Positions 1 through 7,234 of a DNA stretch of 62,922 bases are shown piece after piece. Source of the DNA: Spirochaetota bacterium. GTDB lineage: Bacteria > Spirochaetota > Spirochaetia > Treponematales > Rectinemataceae. Below the pieces are notes generated by a model. The model did no database searches. It saw only the letters and a program-made list of their open reading frames with translations, and was not told the origin of the DNA. Position numbers and translations under genes: made by a program. Within the stretch, counting starts at the first letter, position 1. Every line of letters starts with the position of its first letter. The DNA is taken from contig JAJUIB010000017.1 in NCBI GenBank assembly GCA_029265615.1, positions 1 to 62,922 of the forward strand, written 5' to 3'.

Positions 1-2
1 AC

Positions 3-149
3 CCGCACCACCAGGACATCGTTGTCGAGCTCAGCCCGTACCGATACCAGGATCCGCACGCGTTGCTGGAGGATGCCGGCCCCGAGTCGATCTACTGCAT
101 CCTGGACGAAGTCCAGGATGCCACCAACCTGGGGTCGCTGATCCGCACG
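3..149 (+). pseudogene. Fragment of a SpoU/TrmH-type RNA methyltransferase
   Basis: The frame is open from the first bases of the window and encodes a segment ending in ILDEVQDATNLGSLIRT. This matches the start of the SpoU/TrmH (SPOUT) methyltransferase domain, where a motif like LDxVQDPxNLGAxxRTA is typical; a preceding HHQDIVVELSPY resembles the HQGVVAEV stretch of the same family. Real family members continue with A-D-A-x-G and the cofactor-binding knot, but here the sequence switches at position 150 to an unrelated protein. Nearly every third codon base is G or C, more extreme than the genes further on. It is a gene remnant or, more likely, foreign sequence joined during assembly. Confidence 0.6.
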
Positions 150-248
150 ATGGACTCCGAGGAGCTCGTCGCCGCGGTCGAGGGCCTCGACACCGATGAG
201 ATCGCGGAGCTCGCGCCCGACCTCCCCGACGAGGTCATCCAGGACGTG
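150..248 (+). pseudogene. Fragment of an MgtE-type magnesium transporter N domain
   Basis: These 33 codons continue in the same frame and encode MDSEELV, then GLDTDEIAELAPDLPDEV. This resembles the cytoplasmic N domain of MgtE Mg2+ channels, especially proteobacterial forms in which an LDTDE...APDLP segment recurs. No CBS domain or MgtE membrane domain follows; at 249 the frame passes into symporter sequence. The segment is too short to work alone and has the same extreme GC third positions as the preceding fragment. It is best read as the second piece of a three-part chimera. The family call rests on a short stretch and is moderate. Confidence 0.5.
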
Positions 249-1286
249 GGCTACTACCTTCTCACCTCGGCTCTCGCGGTGGTGATCGGCCTCGTTTTCG
301 CCAACATCTTAAAGCCCGGGCTTGGAATGAACATCGTCGGCGATGCGGCAGTGAAGGGGCAGGCCGCACAGGCGCCGACTATTGCGCAAATTCTCCTCAA
401 CATCGTCCCGACCAACCCCGTTGAGTCCCTGGCCAAGGGCGACGTCCTCCCAATCATTTTCTTCGCCTGCGTGTTCGGCATCGCGCTCTCTTTCCTCAAG
501 GACTCGAAAAACGAAGGTCTTTCGCGGAGCGCAGGCAGCTTATTCGATGTCTGCAGCGCGGCCGCGGAGACAATGTACAAAGTCGTTACGGGCATCATGC
601 AGTACGCACCCGTGGGCGTTTTCGTCCTCATCTCTATCGTGTTCGCCCAGCAGGGGCCGAAGGCTATCGGCCCCCTCCTCATGATCACGCTCACGGTCTA
701 CCTCGGCTTTGTTGTCCATCTTGTTGGCATCTATGGCGGCTTCCTCGCCATCTGGCAGCTCGGCATATTCCGCTTTTTCAAGCTTGCCAACGAGGCGATG
801 ATCACCGCCTTCGTGACGAGATCCTCGAGCGGGACACTTCCCGTGACGATGCGCGTGAGCGAAGAAAAGCTTGGCATACCGCGGACAATTTCCTCATTTA
901 CGCTCCCCTTAGGCGCAACGATCAACATGGATGGCACGGCGATCTACCTCGGCGTCTGCGCGATGTTCATTGGCTACGCGACAGGCAGCCCTCTCTCGTT
1001 CAACCAGCAGGTGACCATTGTCATCACGGCGACCCTCGCAAGCATCGGCACGGCGGGTGTCCCCGGTGCCGGTGCCATTATGCTGCTCATGGTACTCGAA
1101 GCGATCGGTGTTAAGGTCGCCGAAGGTTCGGCGAACGCCGCGGCCTATGCGATGATCCTCGGCATCGATGCCATCCTCGATATGGGGCGCACCTGCCTCA
1201 ATGTTTCGGGCGATATGGTCGGTAGCGCGATCGTCGCGAAGAGCGAAAAGGAGCTTACGCTCGGCAACTGGGGCAAGGCACAATAA
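249..1286 (+). CDS. Dicarboxylate/amino acid:cation symporter (DAACS/GltP family), 5' truncated
   Basis: A Na+- or H+-coupled uptake carrier for glutamate/aspartate or C4-dicarboxylates in the inner membrane. The 345 residues visible carry the family hallmarks: the SSSGTLP re-entrant hairpin, NMDGTA in TM7, GVPGAG in hairpin 2, and the substrate-binding DMGRTCLNVSGD of TM8. Family members are usually a little over 400 residues, so roughly the first 60-70 residues (TM1 and part of TM2) are missing. In their place the frame is fused to unrelated methyltransferase and MgtE fragments. The open frame from 63 therefore does not encode a natural 407-residue protein. A strong terminator follows the stop codon. 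The precise substrate cannot be read from sequence. Confidence 0.85.
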   Translation, partial: GYYLLTSALAVVIGLVFANILKPGLGMNIVGDAAVKGQAAQAPTIAQILLNIVPTNPVESLAKGDVLPIIFFACVFGIALSFLKDSKNEGLSRSAGSLFDVCSAAAETMYKVVTGIMQYAPVGVFVLISIVFAQQGPKAIGPLLMITLTVYLGFVVHLVGIYGGFLAIWQLGIFRFFKLANEAMITAFVTRSSSGTLPVTMRVSEEKLGIPRTISSFTLPLGATINMDGTAIYLGVCAMFIGYATGSPLSFNQQVTIVITATLASIGTAGVPGAGAIMLLMVLEAIGVKVAEGSANAAAYAMILGIDAILDMGRTCLNVSGDMVGSAIVAKSEKELTLGNWGKAQ

Positions 1287-1314
1287 GCGCCCTTTATACA
1301 TACCTCCTTACGCG

Positions 1315-1345
1315 CCGCCGCCCTGGCCTTGGGGCGGCGGTTTTT
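1315..1345 (+). terminator. Intrinsic terminator of the symporter gene
   Basis: A GC-rich stem CCGCCGCC/GGCGGCGG is followed directly by TTTTT, 28 bases after the symporter stop codon. Confidence 0.85.
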
Positions 1346-1378
1346 GTTTGCCCCTTCGACCCCCCACTCCCGTAAACG

Positions 1379-1399
1379 AAAAACCCGCCGAGCGGCGGG
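1379..1399 (-). terminator. Intrinsic terminator of tmRNA
   Basis: Read on the minus strand, CCCGCCG and CGGCGGG pair around a short loop and are followed by TTTTT, just beyond the 3' end of tmRNA. Confidence 0.85.
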
Positions 1400-1411
1400 C
1401 TTCTCTTTGAA

Positions 1412-1765
1412 TGGAGGTGGCGGGAGTCGAACCCGCGTCCTCGAGCGCGGAACTCGAGCGTCTACAGGTTTATCCGTCCTTTTAGATTGTCGAGGAGGGG
1501 GTGGCGGGGCGGCGCGCGTTCCCTCCCGTATTCCGGAGTGTGTCCCCAGTCCTATCCGGACCCCGGTCTGGGCAAGCCTCGATCGGTGTCGGACTCTCCC
1601 GCCGCTCGAGGCGGCGCGGCGGGGAATCCGTCGCTATCGGCGCTTACGCGGCGAGAGCGAGGGTGCCGTTATCGTTGGCACGTAAAAGGGTGCCGAATCA
1701 GGAGATCGGCGGCTCCACCTGCAACCCGCGAACCGGACCGCACGAGTCGAAACCGGTACACCCCC
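1412..1765 (-). ncRNA. ssrA: tmRNA (SsrA), trans-translation RNA
   Basis: A bacterial tmRNA of 354 bases in one piece. It rescues stalled ribosomes by acting as alanyl-tRNA and as a short mRNA. The 3' end has a T arm GCGGG-TTCGACT-CCCGC and the acceptor strand CACCTCC plus discriminator A; CCA is not encoded. The 5' end GGGGGTG at 1759-1765 pairs with CACCTCC through seven pairs, one of them G-U, and is followed by GGTTTCGACT, close to the conserved tmRNA D-arm region. A tag reading frame is in the expected place (1644-1679). It lies downstream of mnmA on the same strand with its own promoter. Confidence 0.95.
1644..1679 (-). other. tmRNA proteolysis-tag reading frame
   Basis: Starting at a GCC resume codon the frame reads ANDNGTLALAA followed by TAA. 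With the alanine carried by tmRNA the tag would be A-ANDNGTLALAA. The AN start and hydrophobic ALAA end are the usual features recognised by ClpXP-type proteases. Confidence 0.9.
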
Positions 1766-1825
1766 GAAGGGGTGATGGAAGACTGTCGCAACTAGGCTAC
1801 TCGCTACCTTCCACCGCTTAACGAA

Positions 1826-1855
1826 AGTATAGAGATTATCACAGCCTTCGGTCAA
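1826..1855 (-). promoter_or_regulatory. Sigma-70-type promoter for tmRNA
   Basis: On the minus strand TTGACC (1850-1855) and TATACT (1826-1831) are separated by 18 bases. The -35 box overlaps the mnmA stop codon. Transcription would start about 55 bases upstream of mature tmRNA, leaving a short leader for RNase P to remove. Confidence 0.7.
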
Positions 1856-3006
1856 GCCTCATCGAAACACGCCTCGTCGAGGTGCGCCTCATTGAGGCGC
1901 GCCTCATTGAGGCGAGGGATCGCGCGTGCGATGATGCCGCCACCAAGGACAAAGCCCTCTTCATCATAGAGCACCGCCGACTGTCCGGGCGCAACCGCGC
2001 GCTCGGCTGTTCCGAACGCAAGGAGATAATGGCCGGCATCATCGGGGTAGACGAGACATGGCGCGGGTTTGTGGTTTTGCCTGAGCTTTGCGCGGGCGCG
2101 GAACGGCGCTGTGGCAAGGCGTGGATCCTGCAGGCGAAAGTCCTCCGTCACAAGCCCCTCGGAAAAGAGGCCCGTATTGGGCCCGAGGACGATCCGGTTG
2201 GTCTCAGGCTCAAGCTTAAGCACATAGAGCGGCTCTGGCCCGATAGAGATGCCGATGCCGCGTCGTTGCCCGACGGTATAAAAGGGGAGACCGCGGTGTC
2301 GACCAAGGACGCGCCCCATTTCGTCGACGAATTCGCCTGGCTCGGGCGGCCGATCGGCAAAGAGCGGCGCATAGTCGCCCCCCGCGACAAAGTCCTGGCT
2401 CTCGGGCTTGTCGGCCGGTTCAAGACCGAGCCTCCGCGCGATCGCGCGAACCTCGTCTTTGGCGAGGTTTCCGAGCGGAAAGCGGATATGTGCAAGTCGA
2501 TCCGCGTCGAGGCCGTAGAGGAAATAGCTTTGATCCTTGGCCTCGAATGCGGCCTTTCTGAGGTGAAGAATGCCCTTACGCTCTTCGATGCGGGCGTAGT
2601 GGCCCGTGGCGAAAAAGTCAAAACCGAGGCCGGCCTCGCGCGCACGATCGACGAGGAAGCCGAATTTGAGTTCGCGGTTGCAGATGATACAGGGGTTGGG
2701 CGTCCGTCCAGCTCGATATTCGTGCCGGAAATAGTCAAGGACCCGCGATTCGTATTCGTCGGCAAGGTCAAGGATCCGGTACTCGATGCCGAGCTGGGCG
2801 GCCAGCCGCTCGCAGGCTGCAAGGTCCTCCGCTTCGCCGGGGCCGAAGCAGGCATGTTTCGGCCCTTCCTGGATGGCGATGCCGCCCTTCCAAATTTTCA
2901 TGGTTATGCCGACGACTTCGTAACCCGCCTCGAGGAGGAGCGCGGCGGTGACGGCCGAATCTACGCCGCCAGAGAGTCCGACGGCAACCTTGCCTAGAGA
3001 AACCAT
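1852..3006 (-). CDS. mnmA: tRNA-specific 2-thiouridylase MnmA
   Basis: Cytoplasmic enzyme that activates U34 of tRNA-Lys, -Glu and -Gln with ATP and inserts sulfur to form 2-thiouridine. The 384 residues begin with the PP-loop AVGLSGGVDSAV, contain the conserved NPCIICNRELKFG segment with its first catalytic cysteine, FFATGHYARI, KDQSYFLYGL, KPESQDF and the C-terminal beta-barrel. The second catalytic cysteine that normally lies near GGDYA is not obvious: the text reads SQDFVAGGDYAP, where many homologues have QDICF. The last 20 residues are four tandem five-residue units (RLNEA, RLNEA, HLDEA, CFDEA), an unusual tail beyond the family core. No clear ribosome binding site precedes the ATG. It is transcribed alone and followed by tmRNA. 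Confidence 0.95.
   Translation of the reverse strand: MVSLGKVAVGLSGGVDSAVTAALLLEAGYEVVGITMKIWKGGIAIQEGPKHACFGPGEAEDLAACERLAAQLGIEYRILDLADEYESRVLDYFRHEYRAGRTPNPCIICNRELKFGFLVDRAREAGLGFDFFATGHYARIEERKGILHLRKAAFEAKDQSYFLYGLDADRLAHIRFPLGNLAKDEVRAIARRLGLEPADKPESQDFVAGGDYAPLFADRPPEPGEFVDEMGRVLGRHRGLPFYTVGQRRGIGISIGPEPLYVLKLEPETNRIVLGPNTGLFSEGLVTEDFRLQDPRLATAPFRARAKLRQNHKPAPCLVYPDDAGHYLLAFGTAERAVAPGQSAVLYDEEGFVLGGGIIARAIPRLNEARLNEAHLDEACFDEA
1855..1914 (-). repeat. Four tandem 15-base repeats at the 3' end of mnmA
   Basis: A 15-base unit encoding five residues is repeated four times just before the mnmA stop codon, giving RLNEA, RLNEA, HLDEA and CFDEA. The units contain the palindrome GCCTCATTGAGGC, and divergence increases toward the stop. 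Confidence 0.85.
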
Positions 3007-3080
3007 GGACTAAAATCTATCATGGAAGGAGGCGCTTATGATAGGCGCTTGAGTTCACAGAGCACATATCTACCGCCCCT

Positions 3081-3108
3081 TTGCGCCCTGCTTCCGGCGT
3101 GCTATAGT
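3081..3108 (+). promoter_or_regulatory. Possible promoter for the exported protein gene
   Basis: TTGCGC and TATAGT with a 16-base spacer lie about 70 bases before the start codon of the next plus-strand gene. The -10 box is good; the -35 box and spacing are imperfect. Confidence 0.45.
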
Positions 3109-3179
3109 GATTCAATGTCAAAAACACGTCGGCATATATCATTCCCGCCCTGTTATGGGTATTTGATCATGGAGAGGTG

Positions 3180-4226
3180 ATGAATCTGCGCTCGACCGGC
3201 TTTCTGCTCGTCCTGTGTCTTGGTGTCGCGGCATTCGCCGCCGCCGAGCCCCCCCCCTCGTCTGTGTCGGCATATGTGCAGGGTCTTTCTGACAACGCAG
3301 CGCTCCGCCAAAAGTATTTTACGAGCCTCATCACCGCGCCCAAGGCAAGTGCGCTTTCTTTTGGTGAAAAAGTGTTTATCGGCGCAGAGACCACGACCCT
3401 CGTGCGTGCCCGTGCGCGGAACGCGGATTTCCTCATCGAATTTCTCAATGGCGGCGAAGGCGGCTTTGAAAAGCCGCGTGCGGGGAACTACATCATCCAG
3501 CGCGAGCCGGCAAAGGGCTACATCCTTCAGGCGAAGGTTCTGCTTCTCGATGATCCCACCTGCTATGCCCGGCTTTATCCTCAGGCGGAGAATACACGGC
3601 TCGACGTGGTGCTCTATGGCGCCGTGGTCAAAAAGGGGCTTTTCGTTCCGAATCTCATCTACTATGTGCTCTCAAAGCCCTTTGCCGAGACGATTGCTAC
3701 CGCAAAGGGCGCGCTCGACTGGGTGGCTTTGCTCGCGGCAAACGAGCAGGGTGCCGCGCTCGCCGCCGCACTCAGGGCGGACTCAGGTCTGCCGTCGCCC
3801 GCGCCGGCTCTTACGCTCGCCGCACTCATGCGCGCCGAGTCGCCTGAGGTGTACGCGGCGGAACTTTCCGCACGGGGGGTCCCCGTGTCGGAGCTCAAAA
3901 CGCCCTCGGGGGCCCTCGGGTTTTCGGACGACCGTGATCCTGCGGCGCCGCGTCTCCCCTACGGAGAGTTCCCCCGCTATGAGGCGGGGCGAGGCCTTCC
4001 CGCGGAGACTCTCCGCGCCGCGATCACCCTCGACCTTCTTGCCGCGCCGGCTCTGTCCTATGCTGTCTTCGGGGAGGACCGCCGTTTTCTCTTTGTTCCC
4101 GAAGTGGATGAAGAAGGGCGTTTTCGCCTTGCATGTTTCGGCGCCGATGGCGAGCTTGGCCGCACCGAGCTCGCCGCCCTTCTGCGCGGTGGGCGATTCC
4201 GCATCTTCCGCGTGCACCTGCGTTAG
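3180..4226 (+). CDS. Exported protein of unknown function
   Basis: A 348-residue protein with a clear Sec signal peptide: MNLRSTG, a hydrophobic core FLLVLCLGVAAF, then AAAEPP around the cleavage site. No lipobox cysteine is present, so it is probably periplasmic. I do not recognise a family. The mature part is a mix of alpha and beta with no visible repeats, no membrane helices and no metal-binding cluster. GGAG at 3171-3174 favours the ATG at 3180 over a GTG at 3177. It is preceded by a likely promoter and followed, after a separate promoter, by the decarboxylase beta subunit, so a functional link is not established. Confidence 0.75.
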   Translation: MNLRSTGFLLVLCLGVAAFAAAEPPPSSVSAYVQGLSDNAALRQKYFTSLITAPKASALSFGEKVFIGAETTTLVRARARNADFLIEFLNGGEGGFEKPRAGNYIIQREPAKGYILQAKVLLLDDPTCYARLYPQAENTRLDVVLYGAVVKKGLFVPNLIYYVLSKPFAETIATAKGALDWVALLAANEQGAALAAALRADSGLPSPAPALTLAALMRAESPEVYAAELSARGVPVSELKTPSGALGFSDDRDPAAPRLPYGEFPRYEAGRGLPAETLRAAITLDLLAAPALSYAVFGEDRRFLFVPEVDEEGRFRLACFGADGELGRTELAALLRGGRFRIFRVHLR

Positions 4227-4241
4227 CGCGACGAGGCCGCC

Positions 4242-4270
4242 TTGCCACAGGCCCTGCGCGAGCGTACTAT
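4242..4270 (+). promoter_or_regulatory. Promoter for the decarboxylase subunit genes
   Basis: TTGCCA and TACTAT are separated by 17 bases; the start codon of the beta-subunit gene is 37 bases downstream. Confidence 0.55.
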
Positions 4271-4307
4271 GACATAAACGTTCACTTCCTCGACTGGAGT
4301 ATCTACC

Positions 4308-5435
4308 ATGCAGGACGTCTTCATCGGGTTCACATCGGTGACCTGGCAAAACGCGGTCATGTACCTCGTCGGATTTGTGCTCATAGGGCTTGCGATCAAG
4401 AAGGAGTACGAGCCCATGCTCCTCCTCCCGATCGGCTTCGGCGCCATACTCGTCAATCTACCGCTCGCCGTGGTCTGGGAGCACGCCGGTGCCGCCGGCT
4501 TTCTCAAGGTATTCTACGAGGCGGGCATCGCCAACGAGGTGTTTCCGCTCCTCATCTTCGTGGCGGTCGGAGCGATGATCGACTTCGGACCGCTTTTCAA
4601 AAATCCGCTCATGATTTTCTTCGGCGCGGCTGCCCAGCTCGGCATTTTCGCGACGATGGTCATCGCGACGCTCCTCGGCTTCAGCCTCAAAGAGGCCGCT
4701 TCTATCGGCATCATCGGTGCGGCGGACGGTCCGACCTCTATTTTTGTGGCGAATATCTTTGCGCCGCAGCTGTTGGGCCCCATTTCGGTGGCGGCGTATT
4801 CCTACATGTCGCTTGTCCCGCTCATCCAGCCGCCCGTCATCAGGCTTCTCACCACCAAGAACGAACGGCGCATACATATGGAGTACCACGAGAGCTCGGT
4901 GCCCAAATGGCTCAAAATCGTCTTTCCAATTGCCGTGACGATGATCGCGGGCTTTGTCGCCCCGATCTCTGTGCCGCTCATCGGCTCGCTTATGTTTGGC
5001 AATCTCATCCGCGAGTCCGGTGTCCTTGAACGCCTCTCCAAGGCCGCGCAAAACGAGCTTGCCAACCTCGTGACTCTGCTCCTTGGCATCACGATCGGCT
5101 CGAGCATGAAGGCAGAGGCCTTCCTCACGCTCGAAACCCTCAAGATTATGGGCATGGGGCTCCTTGCCTTTGTTTTCGATACGGCGGGAGGCGTTCTCTT
5201 TGCCAAACTTGTGAATCTCTTTCTCCCGAAGGGGAAAAAGGTCAATCCCATGATCGGTGCCTGCGGCATTTCCGCATTCCCGATGTCGGGGCGCATTGTC
5301 CAGAAAATGGCAAACGACGAGGAACGGGGCAACATCATCCTCATGCCGGCTATCGGTGCCAACGTCTCAGGACAGCTCGGCTCGGTGATTGCGGGCGGCA
5401 TGGTGCTCGCACTTGTTCCCCTTCTTGTTAAGTGA
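4308..5435 (+). CDS. oadB: Na+-translocating decarboxylase beta subunit (OadB/GcdB/MmdB family)
   Basis: Polytopic inner-membrane subunit that decarboxylates carboxybiotin and couples this to Na+ export, in complexes using oxaloacetate, methylmalonyl-CoA or glutaconyl-CoA. The 375 residues are highly hydrophobic and include GIIGAADGPTSIFVA, matching the family's conserved Asp-containing helix, and the SAFPMSGRIVQK...ANVSGQLGSVIAGG segment near the C terminus that contributes to the Na+ path. Length is typical. Only a small putative gamma subunit follows; the biotin-carrying and carboxyltransferase subunits are not in this window, so the substrate cannot be assigned. GGAG about ten bases upstream of the ATG serves as ribosome binding site. 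Confidence 0.92.
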   Translation: MQDVFIGFTSVTWQNAVMYLVGFVLIGLAIKKEYEPMLLLPIGFGAILVNLPLAVVWEHAGAAGFLKVFYEAGIANEVFPLLIFVAVGAMIDFGPLFKNPLMIFFGAAAQLGIFATMVIATLLGFSLKEAASIGIIGAADGPTSIFVANIFAPQLLGPISVAAYSYMSLVPLIQPPVIRLLTTKNERRIHMEYHESSVPKWLKIVFPIAVTMIAGFVAPISVPLIGSLMFGNLIRESGVLERLSKAAQNELANLVTLLLGITIGSSMKAEAFLTLETLKIMGMGLLAFVFDTAGGVLFAKLVNLFLPKGKKVNPMIGACGISAFPMSGRIVQKMANDEERGNIILMPAIGANVSGQLGSVIAGGMVLALVPLLVK

Positions 5436-5450
5436 CGAAAGGACATGCAT

Positions 5451-5609
5451 ATGAACGACCTTATTGAGATTTTGCGGCAGAGTGGCACCACGATCCAGGC
5501 GCTTGGCGTTACGGCGGGCGGTCTTATCGGCGTCTTTGTCACCCTTGGCGCTTTTTTCTTGATCATTTGGCTTGCCGATAGGTTCGGCACGCGGCGCGGC
5601 GCGGACTAA
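5451..5609 (+). CDS. Small membrane protein, probable OadG-like gamma subunit
   Basis: A 52-residue product starting MNDLIEILRQ with one strong transmembrane helix (GGLIGVFVTLGAFFLIIWL) and a basic, polar C-terminal tail (ADRFGTRRGAD). It lies 15 bases after the beta subunit in an apparent operon. Gamma subunits of Na+-pumping decarboxylases are small single-helix proteins that anchor the complex, so size, topology and position fit that role, but there is no strong sequence signature. AAAGGA spaced seven bases from the ATG at 5451 favours that start over an in-frame ATG at 5445. Confidence 0.7.
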   Translation: MNDLIEILRQSGTTIQALGVTAGGLIGVFVTLGAFFLIIWLADRFGTRRGAD

Positions 5610-5634
5610 AGACCCCCCAGCCTGCGGAAACCCT

Positions 5635-5682
5635 AGCCCGTTCCGCCTGCCACCTTAGGTGGCTACGGAACGGGCTGTTTTT
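5635..5682 (+). terminator. Intrinsic terminator after the decarboxylase operon
   Basis: An 11-bp stem AGCCCGTTCCG/CGGAACGGGCT with a small inner hairpin is followed by GTTTTT. Confidence 0.9.
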
Positions 5683-5697
5683 GTATGCAGAAACCGC

Positions 5698-5726
5698 TTG
5701 ACCGCTTCGTGTTGTCGGTGTAAGAT
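5698..5726 (+). promoter_or_regulatory. Promoter of the trpB transcript
   Basis: TTGACC and TAAGAT with a 17-base spacer. The predicted start near 5733 leaves a leader of about 235 bases before trpB. Confidence 0.7.
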
Positions 5727-5744
5727 ACTACACGGAGTAACAAG

Positions 5745-5810
5745 ATGCGATATAGCCTCGCGGTACATGCTCTCCTTAGCCCTGTCCCCCTCCCACACTC
5801 GTGGGCGTAA
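5745..5810 (+). CDS. Possible trp leader peptide
   Basis: A 21-codon frame begins MRYSLAV and ends PHSWA-stop, preceded by GGAG seven bases before the ATG. The only Trp codon (5802-5804) is next to last and lies inside a hairpin that also contains the stop codon. Position, length and ribosome binding site fit an attenuation leader for trpB. Against it: there is one Trp codon rather than a run, and no classic terminator is seen downstream. The predicted transcription start would place the ribosome binding site almost at the 5' end of the RNA. Confidence 0.35.
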   Translation: MRYSLAVHALLSPVPLPHSWA

Positions 5811-5967
5811 GCCCACTACCTACCTTCCACCGCCCGCGCGACCCGGGATCGGTCGCATATCACACTGCGGCGCCGCTTGCACTAAGGCCCCAGGACCCTG
5901 TGAATGCGGCGCAATGCGGCCCCTTCGGGACCGCGCATGAGATACTTTTTACCCACAAGCGAGGACG
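5801..5967 (+). promoter_or_regulatory. Structured leader between the leader peptide and trpB
   Basis: The stretch 5610-5967 has no ordinary gene. After the terminator and promoter it holds several potential hairpins. The first is GTGGGC-GTAA-GCCCAC (5801-5816), with a GNRA-type loop overlapping the Trp and stop codons of the leader peptide. A GCGACC/GGTCGC pair follows around 5840. An imperfect ATGCG...CGCAT hairpin sits near 5911-5938, about ten bases before CTTTTT at 5952-5957. The last could act as a weak terminator or as a structure hiding the trpB start, but the gap before the T run is longer than usual. Confidence 0.4.
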
Positions 5968-7140
5968 ATGATGAAGCACGATGATGTGGATCTTTCGGTA
6001 AAGACCGGATTTTTCGGCCGCTTTGGCGGTCGATATGTTCCCGAGGCGCTCGAGGCGCGTCTTTCGGCGCTCGAGGCCGAGTTCGCACGTGCCCGCTGCG
6101 ACCCGGCTTTCGACGAGGAGTTTCGCTCGTACCTTAAGCATTATGTCGGGCGGCCGAGCCCCCTCTATCGAGCGGAGCGGCTTTCCGCGGAGCTTGGTGC
6201 GCGGGTTTATCTCAAGCGCGAGGACCTCAATCACACGGGCGCACACAAGATCAACAACACCATCGGGCAGATACTGCTCGCGCACCGCATGGGTGCGCAA
6301 CGTGTCATCGCGGAGACAGGCGCGGGACAGCACGGCGTCGCGACGGCGACCGCCTGTGCGCTTTTCGGGCTCTCCTGCACCGTCTACATGGGCGCCGAAG
6401 ATGCGCGGCGCCAGGCACTGAACGTCGAACGGATGCGGCTTCTTGGCGCCGAGGTAAAGACGACGGATGCAGGCACCGCCACCCTCAAGGATGCGGTTGA
6501 TGCGGCTCTCGGCGCCTATGCGGCAGATCCTGAGGCCTTTTACTGCCTCGGTTCGGCGGTTGGTCCCCACCCCTATCCCTCGATCGTGCGCCACTTCCAA
6601 TCCGTGATCGGACAGGAGGCGCGTGTGCAAATTCTCGAGGCCGAGGGGCGGCTCCCCGACGCGATTTTCGCCTGTGCCGGCGGCGGCTCTAATGCCATCG
6701 GTCTTTTTTCGGCCTTTCTGGCGGACGAGGGAGTGGCGATATACGGGGCGGAGGGTGGCGGCACCGACGTCGCAGGACTCAAAACCGCCGCTACCTTGAG
6801 CCGCGGCGCGCCCTGTGTCTTCCAGGGCACCTTCTCCTACTGCCTTGTCGACGAAGCGGGGCGGCCCGTGGATGCTTACTCGATTTCCGCTGGGCTCGAT
6901 TACCCAGGCATCGGGCCTGAGCACGCACATCTTAAAGAAACGGGTCGTGTCACCTATGCACCAATCATGGATGATGAGGCGGTCGAGGCGTTTCGTATGC
7001 TTTCGCGGCTCGAAGGGATCATCCCTGCGATCGAGAGTGCTCACGCTGTCGCCGATGCGATAAAGCGGCTACGGGGATCGGGCAAGCTCGCGATTATCAA
7101 CATATCGGGACGGGGTGACAAAGACCTTGGGCGGTTTTAG
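5968..7140 (+). CDS. trpB: Tryptophan synthase beta subunit
   Basis: PLP enzyme that joins indole and L-serine to make L-tryptophan. The 390 residues contain [11 protein letters not shown], the PLP lysine in [13 protein letters not shown], the catalytic glutamate in AETGAGQHG, the phosphate-binding [10 protein letters not shown] loop, [12 protein letters not shown] and the C-terminal ISGRGDKD. This is the TrpB1 type that normally partners TrpA. No trpA or other tryptophan gene is adjacent, so it may work on salvaged indole or with a TrpA encoded elsewhere. GAGG upstream allows the ATG at 5968 or the next codon at 5971. Its own promoter and long leader suggest separate regulation. Confidence 0.95.
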   Translation: MMKHDDVDLSVKTGFFGRFGGRYVPEALEARLSALEAEFARARCDPAFDEEFRSYLKHYVGRPSPLYRAERLSAELGARVYLKREDLNHTGAHKINNTIGQILLAHRMGAQRVIAETGAGQHGVATATACALFGLSCTVYMGAEDARRQALNVERMRLLGAEVKTTDAGTATLKDAVDAALGAYAADPEAFYCLGSAVGPHPYPSIVRHFQSVIGQEARVQILEAEGRLPDAIFACAGGGSNAIGLFSAFLADEGVAIYGAEGGGTDVAGLKTAATLSRGAPCVFQGTFSYCLVDEAGRPVDAYSISAGLDYPGIGPEHAHLKETGRVTYAPIMDDEAVEAFRMLSRLEGIIPAIESAHAVADAIKRLRGSGKLAIINISGRGDKDLGRF

Positions 7141-7181
7141 GCCATTCACACGGGGCTTTCGCCCCTAAGTCGGCGAATAAG

Positions 7182-7219
7182 AAAAGGGGGAAGAGCGCGA
7201 TAGGCTCTTCCCCCTTTTT
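7182..7219. terminator. Bidirectional intrinsic terminator
   Basis: A perfect 11-bp stem GGGGGAAGAGC/GCTCTTCCCCC is flanked by AAAA on the left and TTTTT on the right. It can serve both trpB (plus) and the converging flavodiiron gene (minus). Confidence 0.9.
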
Positions 7220-7234
7220 CGCGCAATGTGCGCC

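Noticed and set aside
1882-2997. Long open frame opposite mnmA (371 codons)
   Set aside because: It is a mirror of the mnmA frame caused by high GC at third positions; it has no ribosome binding site and no recognisable protein.
1803-5832. A 14-base match (CTACCTTCCACCGC) between the tmRNA leader region and the trpB leader
   Set aside because: Several matches of this length are expected by chance in a window of this size, and the two copies lie on opposite transcribed strands.
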